The notes under the pieces are model-generated. The model worked only from the letters and a program-made list of their open reading frames with translations, was not told where the DNA came from and did no database searches. The position numbers and the translations under genes were made by a program. A stretch of 64,000 nucleotides of DNA, taken from Lentisphaera marina. Lineage in GTDB: Bacteria > Verrucomicrobiota > Lentisphaeria > Lentisphaerales > Lentisphaeraceae. The DNA is taken from positions 558,001-622,000 of the forward strand of contig NZ_JAQZZL010000001.1 of assembly GCF_028745505.1 (NCBI RefSeq), given 5' to 3'. Positions 8,231-16,989 of the stretch are shown here, piece after piece (position 1 is the stretch's first letter; each line of letters opens with the position of its first letter).

Positions 8231-9448
8231 CTAAAGTTTATAATTGACTGAAACAGTGTAGAAATTTATGTAGTTATCGTAATCGCCGCTGAGAGTATTT
8301 CCGCTATTAATACCATTTGTTTGGCTAATATTAGGAGAGCCTAGATCAACGTGCTCAAAAGCAAAACCTATGGTCATTTTTTCTGAATATTTATATTCCG
8401 TACCTATACCATAACGATGTATATTTCCCGTTGGTAAATCTGCCGTACGGTTGGAGGTATCCATCATTGCAGAGTCATAATGGTAACCACACATGAGCAA
8501 CCAATCTGAATTTAAATTATATTCAAAGGCAATACCTGCTCCCCAAGTATCATCGAGCTCTTTATCAACACCAAGCCTATTACCGTTAATATCTGTGGGC
8601 ATTTCACCAAAATCCGACCATTCCTGCCAATTAGCAGAACCTAAAATCGCTAAATCTTCATTTAATTGATGTCTCACACCAAATAAAACTTGTTGAGGCG
8701 TGTTAATTTCCACATCGACTTGAGGAGAAAAACTTGGTACAAAATTACTCGCTTTAATAGTATCATCAAAATCATGTTCAATTTTTGAACGATATGTCAA
8801 ACCAAAACGTGTTTTATCGTCAGGTTCATACATGAGTGAGACTATGCTACCCACCGCTAAGTCTTCATCTTCAACTTCCAAAGTGCCATCTCCTGGCCCC
8901 AAAGTATTAACTTTCATTTCAATATCCACAGTCGCGTAATCAAAAACTATACCAAAACCCACGGACCATTTATCATTTATTTTAAAGGCTAAACTGGGAG
9001 TTAAATTTATACTCTGCAAAGAAATTTCCTGTATTTGATACCGTCCAGCCCAGCCCGTAGGGTAATCCAAACCCAAACCAAAATGGCTATTGAGAGTCAG
9101 ACCAAATTTCACATCTTCATTAAGGCTGTGAACATAGCCCATAAATGGCACCCCAAACTGTCCCCCTGCATTGCTTGTATCAGATCCACCAGGAACTGAA
9201 TTACCATCATCTTTAAACTCAAATCCTGCATCCATGAGACTTAGACCACCCGTGATATGATCTCCTTCTAAATTAGTCATTGCCGCCAAGTTCAGTGCAG
9301 ATGTTGACGCATCTCGGTCATGAGTTTGATTAGCTACACCTGCTGAACCGACACTAGATGCCGTCGAAAACTCCGATAAATCCAATCCGCCAGCAAATGC
9401 TGTACTGGCACTTAAAAACAAAGTTGTTGCAATAAATTTTTTTAACAC
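8231..9448 (-). CDS. OmpP1/FadL-family outer-membrane transporter
   Basis: 405-aa outer-membrane beta-barrel of the FadL/TodX family, which imports long-chain fatty acids or other hydrophobic compounds. Signal peptide MLKKFIATTLFLSASTAFAGG. The N-terminal hatch region follows (FSTASSVGSAGVANQTHDRDAST... LNLAAMTNLEGDHITGG), matching the FadL pattern of Ala/Asn/Pro-type 'NPAAL' regions, then alternating amphipathic strands ending in the aromatic-hydrophobic NFYTVSVNYKL. The gene is convergent with the preceding gene (22 bases apart). Substrate is not predictable. Upstream spacing suggests its own promoter. Confidence 0.85.
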   Translation of the reverse strand: MLKKFIATTLFLSASTAFAGGLDLSEFSTASSVGSAGVANQTHDRDASTSALNLAAMTNLEGDHITGGLSLMDAGFEFKDDGNSVPGGSDTSNAGGQFGVPFMGYVHSLNEDVKFGLTLNSHFGLGLDYPTGWAGRYQIQEISLQSINLTPSLAFKINDKWSVGFGIVFDYATVDIEMKVNTLGPGDGTLEVEDEDLAVGSIVSLMYEPDDKTRFGLTYRSKIEHDFDDTIKASNFVPSFSPQVDVEINTPQQVLFGVRHQLNEDLAILGSANWQEWSDFGEMPTDINGNRLGVDKELDDTWGAGIAFEYNLNSDWLLMCGYHYDSAMMDTSNRTADLPTGNIHRYGIGTEYKYSEKMTIGFAFEHVDLGSPNISQTNGINSGNTLSGDYDNYINFYTVSVNYKL

Positions 9449-9575
9449 GTTTTTTCTCCTATTTGCAAATATCGCTAAAGTTAATGTGCCAAGAGGACTT
9501 AGACAATTTATTTGGGCTTTGTTTTAGAACTTATTTGTAAGCTTATTGAATCTCATCATAGATTAGTCTCTTGAT

Positions 9576-9965
9576 TTACTCTTCTTCCTTATCCAAAGCT
9601 TTTAAAACCTGTAAACCAACTAGCCCAAAACCAATTTCTAGAATCATGTAAAGGGATAAAAGCCAATGGGGTATTCCATCCACAAGGATGCTGAGTAAGC
9701 GACCTGCAGCTAAACCAAACATAAAAACAATTAAACTATAAACTGCTGGGCGCGTGAATTTTTTATTTTTAACTCCCATAAACCAAAAGCATACCAATGC
9801 CAAGTATAAGCCCATTACAGCTCGAAAAATATGTACTCCATTTGGGGCCTCCACTTCTAAACCAAACATCATTTTCATCGTTTTAGCTGGCATTAAACCA
9901 TAACCTAGTGCTATGGGAACTAAACCAACACAGGCTATCATTAAAAAGATCTTTGCAAATTTCAT
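9576..9965 (-). CDS. DUF4345-like small membrane protein
   Basis: 129 aa, four predicted membrane helices (residues about 5-25, 45-63, 72-92, 98-120), with the DUF4345-type pattern of a conserved arginine in 'HIFRAVMGLYLALVCFW' and 'AAGRLLSILVDG'. Function unknown. Last gene of a three-gene minus-strand operon, one base after the stop of the preceding gene, with a GGAG ribosome site inside that gene's end. Family assignment is from pattern only. Confidence 0.75.
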   Translation of the reverse strand: MKFAKIFLMIACVGLVPIALGYGLMPAKTMKMMFGLEVEAPNGVHIFRAVMGLYLALVCFWFMGVKNKKFTRPAVYSLIVFMFGLAAGRLLSILVDGIPHWLLSLYMILEIGFGLVGLQVLKALDKEEE

Positions 9966-9966
9966 T

Positions 9967-11037
9967 TTATTTCTCCTTATTATTTTCTCTACTTTTTTGG
10001 TTAAAAAACTGTTTACATAATTTTATGTTTTCACTGTGATACACTTTAATTAATAAGCTTGAAATAAGGATGAACGCAATGCTTAAAGCATGACCCCAGC
10101 TTAGCTCATTATATAATGACAAGAAATTTATAAATAAAACACTATCCACGGCAATAGTTGCTAACAAATAAACATAGCTTTTCTCTAAGCTCTTAATAAG
10201 CATAACTTCATTTTTAGATAAGCTTATTCTATTATAATTTATAATGAAAACTTGCATTGCGAGACTTGTTAAAAGGGCGTATACAACTTGCTCTAACTTA
10301 CCCATCGAAATCATTTGTGATATGATTACTAAAATAATGCACATAATGATAAGCAATTTGAGAATCAAGGAATTTTCATCCAAAAACCTCTTAGGTGGCA
10401 TACCGTATTTGGCAATTTCTTGTGATTCTATCATTTCGATTTTATTTTTTTGATTAACTCTCTTTGCCATACAACGTGCAACAGAACTAACTTCCACGGG
10501 CTGCTGTTTTTTAAGAGCTGGGAATATCGCTGCAAGGGTTTTTAATACTACATAACCCAATTCTTCTGCTATTCTAAAATCTTGTCTATGGGCCCCACAT
10601 AGTAAGGTGGGACGATAAATAGTTAAACGGTCAATGTCAATTTGCTTGACGGCTTCCTCAAGTTCTCCCTTAACTTTCATATAATTCATTTTTGCATGTG
10701 GATCTGCCCCCATCGAACTTTGCAGATGAACTTCAGGAATACTTTTGTTATTTGCCCACTGACAAATTTTAAAAATTAAATCAAAGTCAACTTTGCGAAA
10801 AGCTTCTACTGAACCAGCTTGCTTAACGGTTGTTCCAATACAGATGAAGGCTGCATCACAAGCTAAATCAAATGATTCCATGACTTCATTAAAGTCTATA
10901 ACTTTTAATTTACTATGAGTCCAATCTAAGGGTCTACGACTTGGACAGTAAACTTCTGTCCAAAAGTCATCTTCGCACAATACTTGGGCAAGTTCTCGTC
11001 CTGTTGCACCGGTTACTCCAAAAAGTATGGCTCTCAT
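9967..11037 (-). CDS. NAD(P)-binding oxidoreductase (HTATIP2-like) fused to a four-helix membrane domain
   Basis: 356 aa. Residues 1-210 form an atypical short-chain/NmrA-like Rossmann domain of the HTATIP2/TIP30 kind: GVTGATGRELAQ nucleotide loop, CIGTT, LQSSMGAD, an active-site-like Y-x-x-x-K (YMKVKGE) and IYRPTLLCG. Residues about 222-340 are a separate hydrophobic region with four membrane helices and no recognised family. Usual relatives are about 210-220 aa, so the C-terminal half is an addition. It overlaps the upstream gene by four bases (ATGA). Substrate unknown; the fusion suggests a membrane-tethered reductase. Confidence 0.75.
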   Translation of the reverse strand: MRAILFGVTGATGRELAQVLCEDDFWTEVYCPSRRPLDWTHSKLKVIDFNEVMESFDLACDAAFICIGTTVKQAGSVEAFRKVDFDLIFKICQWANNKSIPEVHLQSSMGADPHAKMNYMKVKGELEEAVKQIDIDRLTIYRPTLLCGAHRQDFRIAEELGYVVLKTLAAIFPALKKQQPVEVSSVARCMAKRVNQKNKIEMIESQEIAKYGMPPKRFLDENSLILKLLIIMCIILVIISQMISMGKLEQVVYALLTSLAMQVFIINYNRISLSKNEVMLIKSLEKSYVYLLATIAVDSVLFINFLSLYNELSWGHALSIAFILISSLLIKVYHSENIKLCKQFFNQKSRENNKEK

Positions 11038-11507
11038 TTTTCTTTGACCTTGATATCGTTGGAATGTTTTTCTTGAAACTCTTCGGCTTTCTCTAAGTAT
11101 GAATCTATGTTTAAATATTTATCCAAATTAAATACAAGTGTAGCTAAATAAAAAACACTACACCACAAGAGTGTGAAGAAGGATAAATTCATAAATGTTC
11201 TTTTGAAATTTCCTCCTAATTTTTTTGCTAAAATTGCATAAGTAGGAATACCTATAAAAATGGGTGCTAACAATGCCGCATTACGCTCACCAAAACGAGT
11301 CCATAGTTCCTCAAATTTCATCATTTTTTTTGACATTGGCTTCTTTTTTGTGTTTAAAGAAAAAAACCATGATCCGGCATACCACACTTTGAGCCCCACT
11401 AAAATTGCCGGAACAAAGTTATATATCAACATTTCCAAAAATGAAAACCCCAAGACCGCTGCAATTATGGGGCCTGTGTATGTTTTCCATGTACTAAGTA
11501 GACACAT
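11034..11507 (-). CDS. Hypothetical integral membrane protein
   Basis: 157 aa with about four membrane segments (residues 8-28, 28-45, 78-98, 107-125) and a charged C-terminal tail. The loop KKMMKFEELWTRFGERNAALLAPIFIGIPTYAIL recalls small DedA/multidrug-export-like membrane proteins ('RFGERNALLLAP'), but I cannot name the family. First gene of a compact operon with the reductase-fusion and DUF4345-like genes, so the three products probably act together in the inner membrane. Confidence 0.7.
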   Translation of the reverse strand: MCLLSTWKTYTGPIIAAVLGFSFLEMLIYNFVPAILVGLKVWYAGSWFFSLNTKKKPMSKKMMKFEELWTRFGERNAALLAPIFIGIPTYAILAKKLGGNFKRTFMNLSFFTLLWCSVFYLATLVFNLDKYLNIDSYLEKAEEFQEKHSNDIKVKEK

Positions 11508-11551
11508 TAATAAACTAAATAATATGTAGTTTTCTGTGTTAATTGGAACTC

Positions 11552-11590
11552 AAAAAAAAATGCCATCATTTCTGATGGCATAGCTTTATT
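11552..11590. terminator. Terminator after sulfatase at 11590
   Basis: ATGCCATCA-TTTC-TGATGGCAT (11560-11581) with an A tract on one side and a T-rich flank on the other. It serves the minus-strand sulfatase, whose stop is 9 bases away. Confidence 0.75.
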
Positions 11591-13107
11591 TAATTTTTAC
11601 TTTCAACTCGAATTGTATCATAACTCAAGCCTGCGGGATTATTACTCGCGCCTTTCTGTAGAGGGTATTTCCCAAGTGTCATTTGGAATTTCTTAATATG
11701 AGTGGCCGCTGGTGCTATTAACCACATATTATCCGCCATCCAGCGTACGTACATCCCCGCTTCTTTTGGGGCTGTTTCAAAAGGATCTGCATATAAGTTA
11801 ATTATTTCAGGTAATGCAGAAACTGATCGAGTCGCAGTGAATTGATCGCCATCTTCTTTGGCAAAATTAAGTTTCCATTCTTTCCAGCGAATGGCGTTTA
11901 GTTGACCTGAAGATGAGAAGTAGAAGAAAGCTTCTCTAGGGGGTGTTTTAGTTTTTCCTGTTAAAAAGGGGAGAAAGTTAAAACCGTCAGGATGAATTCT
12001 CCAGGTTTTTCCATTGGCTTTATAACCACCCTTTAGCTTTTCAACAATTTTATCTTCACCTGCTGCTGCCAATAGAGTCGGCATCCAATCTTCATGAGAC
12101 ATCATTTTATTGATGCGAGTTCTCGCTTTAATTTTTCCAGGCCATCTAATTAAACATGGTCCCCTAAAGCCACCTTCATTTGTCGTTCCTTTTTCACCAT
12201 TAAAGGGATTCGTTCCACCGTCAGGCCAAGCGACTTTTTGAGCTCCATTATCAGTGGAATAAATAACAATAGTATTATCCGCAATGTCCAAATCATCGAG
12301 TTTATCTAAAAATTTACCTATATGTAAATCGTGCTCAAACATCCCATCTGGATATATCCCTACACCTGTAGCTCCGATATATTTTTTTTGCTGACGAGTC
12401 CACACGTGCATTCTGGTTGAGTTATACCATATAAAAAACGGCTTCTTAGCTTTGTGTGCGCGATCAATAAAATCTAAAGAAGCATTTAGCAGGTCTTCAT
12501 CCACTGTCTCCATTCTCTTACGAGTTAGTGGACCCGTATCTTCTACCTTGCCATCTGAATTAGATTTAATAACTCCCCTAGGTCCAAATTTTTTATGAAA
12601 CTCTTTATCTTTTGGGTAATAATATGTCTCAGGTTCTTCTTCCGCATTTAAATGATATAGATTACCAAAGAACTCATCAAAACCATGATTAGTTGGTAAA
12701 TGTTTGTCTTGATCTCCTAAGTGATTTTTACCAAACTGTGCCGTCACATAACCTTGTTCTTTGAGTAAATCGGCAATTGTGGGTGTCCAAGAAGGAATTC
12801 CATGTAAAGAGCCAGGTAAACCGATAGAAAGTAAGCCTGTACGAAAAGGTGATTGACCTAATATAAATGATGCACGACCGGCAGTACACGATTGCTGAGT
12901 GTAATAATGTGTGAACATAGCCCCTTCTTCAGCTATTCGGTCTATATTGGGTGTTTCATAGCCCATTATTCCATTTGAATAAGCACTTATATTCGTTTCT
13001 CCTACGTCATCACCCCACATGACCAATATATTTGGTTTTTCCTGTGCTGATATAACGGTAGTCAATAGACCACCACAAAGCAGTTTTAAACTAGATGAAA
13101 GCTTCAT
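11590..13107 (-). CDS. Secreted arylsulfatase, Cys-type (S1 family)
   Basis: 505-aa sulfatase. Signal peptide (SLKLLCGGLLTTVISAQE), metal-binding Asp pair in MWGDDVGETN, formylglycine motif C74-T-A-G-R, GKNHLGD, and STDNGAQ for the second metal/sulfate site. The C-x-A-x-R version and the sequence around it resemble arylsulfatase-A-like marine enzymes rather than the tandem pair at 1.8-5.2 kb, so this is a separate lineage. A (frameshifted) AraC-family regulator lies 187 bases upstream on the same strand, which suggests substrate-induced control. Cys indicates maturation by a formylglycine-generating enzyme. Confidence 0.93.
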   Translation of the reverse strand: MKLSSSLKLLCGGLLTTVISAQEKPNILVMWGDDVGETNISAYSNGIMGYETPNIDRIAEEGAMFTHYYTQQSCTAGRASFILGQSPFRTGLLSIGLPGSLHGIPSWTPTIADLLKEQGYVTAQFGKNHLGDQDKHLPTNHGFDEFFGNLYHLNAEEEPETYYYPKDKEFHKKFGPRGVIKSNSDGKVEDTGPLTRKRMETVDEDLLNASLDFIDRAHKAKKPFFIWYNSTRMHVWTRQQKKYIGATGVGIYPDGMFEHDLHIGKFLDKLDDLDIADNTIVIYSTDNGAQKVAWPDGGTNPFNGEKGTTNEGGFRGPCLIRWPGKIKARTRINKMMSHEDWMPTLLAAAGEDKIVEKLKGGYKANGKTWRIHPDGFNFLPFLTGKTKTPPREAFFYFSSSGQLNAIRWKEWKLNFAKEDGDQFTATRSVSALPEIINLYADPFETAPKEAGMYVRWMADNMWLIAPAATHIKKFQMTLGKYPLQKGASNNPAGLSYDTIRVESKN

Positions 13108-13294
13108 AAAATCCCTTTATTTTTGTTTGACTCAGATAAGGTATTACATCAGCATTAGAGAAACAAACGAAAAATAGTTCACAACTGATTTTTCTTGGAT
13201 TTTTCTTGGATTTTTATTAAGTTAAACTCAAATCTAGCTTAGAATACTGTAATTATTTTTAGTAGTGACCTCTAATAATTATAGGTGAATTCTG

Positions 13295-14171
13295 TTAACG
13301 ACTCTTAAGTGTTTGGCTCATGCTTTCGCCAAAATAGCGTTTATAAAATTGGCCAAAATGGGAGATGTGTAAATTTTCAAATTTTACTAAAACACTAGAT
13401 ATTTGCCTGTCTTTTAAATTTAAAATATCATGTCTTATTTTCATTAACTTCATTTTCTTAAAATAGGCTGCGGGAGAATTTCCAAAATATTTTCTAAAGC
13501 TATTTTCAAAACTTCTACGACTAACTTTAAACTTTTGACACATATCTGTAACTGCGAGGTCTAAATATATATTTTCTTTGAGATAGGGGAATACTTCTTT
13601 TACAAAAAAAACTTTTCATTAAAGCTGGTGACTCAGAGTTTCCTGAAATACTGTGAACTTGAAAAAATGTATCCATAAATTTTTTTAAAGCTTGGTCGAC
13701 GCAAGTCGAGGGATCACTTAAAACCGAGTGCACCGTTTCTGACCAAAATTTTAAATCGTATTGATGATACAAGAATACTTTATCTTTTAGCAGAAGTTCA
13801 TAAGCTTCATTTTTTTTTGCCATCATCGCAAAAGTTTCTACTTTAAAAACAAAATGTAATTCATCAAATTTTCGTGGAAAACAAACACTGGTTGAGGCCG
13901 TGGGTGTTATTAAAAACATTTTTGACGCCTCAGTCCCATTTAACCTATACTTATCACCATTTGTATTTAAAGGAATGCATAATTGATAGTCTTGGCTATT
14001 CAAATTTGCGACGGCATCTATCTCGTTAACCGTGTAATAAATATTTCCCAGCTTTCCCCCACGAAAATTCAAAAATGTGTTCCATTGAAGGTTCTTACCT
14101 GGAATTAAATCGAGCTGTAATAAGGATTGATTTTCTAATAAACTATCGACATCTGTAAGTGATATTTTCAT
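13295..14171 (-). pseudogene. AraC-family transcriptional regulator with a +1 frameshift in a T8 run
   Basis: The N-terminal ligand-binding-like half (14171 to about 13610) and the C-terminal HTH half (continuing to 13295) are in different frames. They join perfectly if one T is removed from the run of eight (plus-strand A8 at about 13604-13611): the frame then reads MKSFFVKEVFPYLKEN... into LDLAVTDMCQKFKVSRRSF and the second AraC signature FGQFYKRYFGES. As written, translation enters a wrong frame and stops about 20 codons later. This may be a null mutation, a phase-variable homopolymer, or a sequencing error. The gene lies between a sulfatase (same strand) and an outer-membrane gene (divergent), which it probably controls. 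Confidence 0.8.
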
Positions 14172-14219
14172 CCAATGAATATGAATCAGCTGTGGGCTAT
14201 TTAAAGTTTATAAGCATAA

Positions 14220-14233
14220 AATTGCGCAAATTG
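14220..14233. promoter_or_regulatory. Near-palindrome AATTGCGCAAATTG between AraC gene and outer-membrane gene
   Basis: Exact complement of the 14-mer at 7128-7141. It lies 49 bases upstream of the AraC regulator start and 76 bases upstream of the divergent outer-membrane gene at 14309. Position and symmetry suit a regulator site controlling both promoters; that role is inferred. Confidence 0.35.
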
Positions 14234-14308
14234 GATAATGTAAAAACGTTTGTATTAGCTCACAGTCTACTGTAGCTTTTGTGCTAACAATAAACTGAGG
14301 CGTGTATT

Positions 14309-15085
14309 TTGAAAAAATTAATAAGTCTATTTTCTTTATTGAGCCTATTGAATCTTCAAGCTAATGAAGAGGATCTAAAACTGGCAAAAGAGTCCCAAAA
14401 CCCCATAGGTAACCTGATAAGTGTTCCTTTTGAGCTTAACGCTACACCTGATAATGGTACGGAAGATGGTGATATTTATACCCTCAATGTCAAGCCCGTA
14501 TATCCCGTCGCCTTAGACGAAGACCTCACACTCATAAATCGCTTAACCATACCCTTCTCCTATCAAGAAAGCCTGTTCCCAGGGCAAGGATCCGACCAAG
14601 GCTTAGGAAATATTACCTATCAAGGTTTTTTTGCTCCCAAAACTGAAAGTGGCCTTCTTTGGGGTATAGGTCCTGCTTTTTTGTTCCCTACTTATAGCAA
14701 TGATCGCTTTGGCGACGATGCTTGGGCAGCAGGTGCGGCTGCAGTTGTTTTGGCTCGACCTGGAAACTGGTTAGTCGGTGGCCTCGTTCAGCACCTGCAA
14801 GATTTCGCTGGTGATGATACTTTCAGTCAATCTCTCTTTCAGTACTTTATCAATTATAACTTTGAAGATTTCTACCTCACTTCGACTCCAACTATGATTT
14901 ATGATTGGAATGCCGATAGTGATAATGCCGCAACCATTCCTGTGGGTGGTGGTATCGGCAAATTATTCCGCTTTGGAAAAATGCCAGTAGATATTAGATT
15001 TCAAACTTTCTGGAATGCCGAACGCCCTGAATATACGGGTGAATTCACTGCGCAATTACAAGTTAAATTCCTCTTCCCTAAATAA
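14309..15085 (+). CDS. Putative outer-membrane protein ('neuromedin U'-type annotation)
   Basis: 258 aa, TTG start with GAGG eight bases upstream, signal peptide KKLISLFSLLSLLNLQANE. Typical family features: NPIGNLISVPFELN near the N terminus, DQGLGNITYQGFF, WGIGPAFLFPTYSND, IPVGGGIGKLFRFG, and a C-terminal strand ending LQVKFLFPK. Proteins of this type are widespread in marine Gram-negatives and often labelled 'transporter'; function is unknown, with an outer-membrane barrel likely from the alternating strands. It is divergent from the AraC regulator and 18 bases upstream of a second beta-barrel gene, forming an operon. Confidence 0.8.
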   Translation: MKKLISLFSLLSLLNLQANEEDLKLAKESQNPIGNLISVPFELNATPDNGTEDGDIYTLNVKPVYPVALDEDLTLINRLTIPFSYQESLFPGQGSDQGLGNITYQGFFAPKTESGLLWGIGPAFLFPTYSNDRFGDDAWAAGAAAVVLARPGNWLVGGLVQHLQDFAGDDTFSQSLFQYFINYNFEDFYLTSTPTMIYDWNADSDNAATIPVGGGIGKLFRFGKMPVDIRFQTFWNAERPEYTGEFTAQLQVKFLFPK

Positions 15086-15103
15086 CATAAGGCCTTTTTA
15101 GCT

Positions 15104-15877
15104 ATGAAACTAAGATACTTAATCCCCCTCAGTTTTATGTTGACTTCACCTTTAATCGCCGAAGAGTATGACTCTGTAGAAAAAGCCCCCAAAGGCAAAC
15201 ATAAAATTGGCGTCTATGGCTGGGTTCCAAAGGTTGACGCCGACTCGACAGTCGACGGTGGTACCGCTCCTATTGATTTAAGTGCCAAAGATGTTCTCGA
15301 TAATTTATCTGGTGCTTTTTCTGGTCGTTATGAATACCTTCGCCACGACAAGATCGGATATTAAGGTGATTTTCAATGGGTTAACATAGAGAAAAATGAT
15401 GCTGATGTTGGCTCACTTGGACTCGACGTCGATATTGAACAAATAACAGCCGACCTTGGTATGTTCTATCGCCTCAATTTACGCAATGGAGCTTTTTTCG
15501 ACACGATGCTTGGTATTCGTTATGTTGACCTCAAACAAAAAATTGACGTCACACCTCCTGGTCCCATCCCTACACAAAATTTAGGTGGGAGTGAAGACTG
15601 GGTCGAACCCGTAATTGGTGCTCGTATAGGTCTTCCGATGACCGAGACATTAACTTTTATTATGCGTGGCGACTACGGTGGCTTTGGTGTTGGCTCAGCA
15701 GCTGATAAAAATTACAATGTAATCGTTGCAACTGAATGGGCTTTCGATGAACAGTGGTCTACTATTCTAGGTTGGAAGTATAATTACCTTGACTACTCGA
15801 GGGGAAGTGGAGCAGACGAATTTGGCTTTGATGGTAGCTTCTCTGGTGTCATCGCCGCTTTAACTTATAGTTTTTAA
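15104..15877 (+). pseudogene. Outer-membrane beta-barrel gene with in-frame TAA
   Basis: A single frame of 258 codons interrupted only by TAA at 15362-15364 (after residue 86). Upstream: signal peptide (MKLRYLIPLSFMLTSPLIAEE) and KHKIGVYGWVPKVDADSTVDG. Downstream in the same frame: GDFQWVNIE, then barrel strands to a C-terminal aromatic ending (FSGVIAALTYSF). Both halves look like one OmpA-type/'outer membrane beta-barrel' protein, so a single substitution (for example TAC/CAA to TAA) explains the break. As written only the first 86 residues would be made; reinitiation could start at ATG 15461. Co-transcribed with the gene at 14309. Confidence 0.75.
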
Positions 15878-16000
15878 TTTAGTTATAGTTTTGTAACTGC
15901 ATATTTTATCTCAAAAAAATAGCTTAGCCCTTGATAAAAATTTTAATAATTTCTATTGGTCATACATAGTATGTCAAAATAAAACTAGGAAAAACCAACA

Positions 16001-16726
16001 ATGAAACAAATACTTACACTTTTAATCACTTCACTCTTATTCTTTTCTTGTAGTCAGACCGATCAATTTAAAATTGATGAAGACACCAAAAGATCTGGTT
16101 TTCTAGGATCTTATGATCAACTGACTCCAGGAGATGAAGATGAGGAAGAAATAAACTCACGCTACATCGCAAAAAATATTGATTGGAAAAAATATAAAAA
16201 AGTTAAAATCAATCCAATTGAAGTTTGGGCAGGAAAAGAATCTGAAATCAAAGAGATGGACAAAGAAGAACTTAAAAGCCTCCTTTCCTACATTCATGCA
16301 GAAATGCGCAAAGAACTTGTGAAAAGTTTTCAGTTAACTGAACAAGCAGGACCTGATGTTCTCGAAATTAGCGTCGCTATGACAGATGGGGACTCCTCTA
16401 ATGTAGCTTTAGACACTGTATCCACTATTTTACCTATCGGTCTCGCTATTTCTTTTGTGAAAAAATTTGCGACTGGCACGCACATGCAAGTGGGTGAAGC
16501 TCACATGGAATTTGAAGTTAAGGACTCTCTTAGTCGTGAACGTTTAGCTGCAGGTATAGATGCACGTGCAGGTACAAAAGCACTCAAGGGAAAATTTGAC
16601 AAATGGAATGACGTCAAAGAAGCTTTTGAATTCTGGTCTTATAAAATGAGATACGAGCTCGTTGAGCGCGGTGCAGGTAAAGCTACAGAAGAAGATCTTG
16701 AAGAAATGGAAGATAACAAAGAATAG
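16001..16726 (+). CDS. DUF3313-like lipoprotein
   Basis: 241 aa. Lipoprotein signal with lipobox LLFFSC (Cys17). The following TKRSGFLGSYDQLTPGDEDEE and VDxxKYKKVKINPIEVW-like block match the DUF3313 family pattern (SGFL-x-x-Y-x-x-L). A hydrophobic helix near residues 142-158 (TILPIGLAISFVKKF) and a C-terminal acidic stretch follow. Function unknown; likely periplasmic face of the outer membrane. Monocistronic, with a clean terminator downstream. Confidence 0.8.
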   Translation: MKQILTLLITSLLFFSCSQTDQFKIDEDTKRSGFLGSYDQLTPGDEDEEEINSRYIAKNIDWKKYKKVKINPIEVWAGKESEIKEMDKEELKSLLSYIHAEMRKELVKSFQLTEQAGPDVLEISVAMTDGDSSNVALDTVSTILPIGLAISFVKKFATGTHMQVGEAHMEFEVKDSLSRERLAAGIDARAGTKALKGKFDKWNDVKEAFEFWSYKMRYELVERGAGKATEEDLEEMEDNKE

Positions 16727-16747
16727 GCCTTCAACACTCTGAATTTT

Positions 16748-16777
16748 AAAAGCCCTTCTCCATGAAGGGCTTTTTTT
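16748..16777 (+). terminator. Rho-independent terminator after lipoprotein gene
   Basis: AAAAGCCCTTC, loop TCCAT, GAAGGGCTTTTTTT: strong stem and T tract 22 bases after the stop codon. Confidence 0.9.
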
Positions 16778-16934
16778 ATGTCAAAAAGTAAAATATACTC
16801 AGATTTACCTAAGAGCTTCCTCGACATTTTATTTAGATATTAAGTCTATTTTTATTTTACTAGCTAAAGCTTTTTCCAATGCTATTTTCGGCTCAAATAA
16901 AATAACAGTATATGCTGAAACAATTTATATTATA

Positions 16935-16962
16935 TTGACATATTCGAATGTATGCATATACT
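16935..16962 (+). promoter_or_regulatory. Sigma-70-type promoter of the metH gene pair
   Basis: A consensus -35 TTGACA (16935-16940), a 16-base spacer and a -10 TATACT (16957-16962). Transcription would begin near 16969. This excludes the upstream in-frame ATG at 16948 as a start and supports ATG 16990. No cobalamin or SAM riboswitch fits in the roughly 20-base leader. Confidence 0.75.
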
Positions 16963-16989
16963 TCGGCAAAAATAAAGGATAAGTCTATA

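Noticed and set aside
15362-15364. TAA recoding (readthrough or altered code)
   Set aside because: TAA ends most genes in this window; no selenocysteine or pyrrolysine logic applies to TAA.
16948-16989. Upstream ATG for the metH homocysteine module
   Set aside because: It lies between the -35 and -10 of a consensus promoter and has no ribosome site; ATG 16990 has AAAGGAT.
16863-16989. Cobalamin or SAM riboswitch before metH
   Set aside because: Leader after the predicted start of transcription is only about 20 bases and no B12-box or SAM-box sequence is visible upstream.
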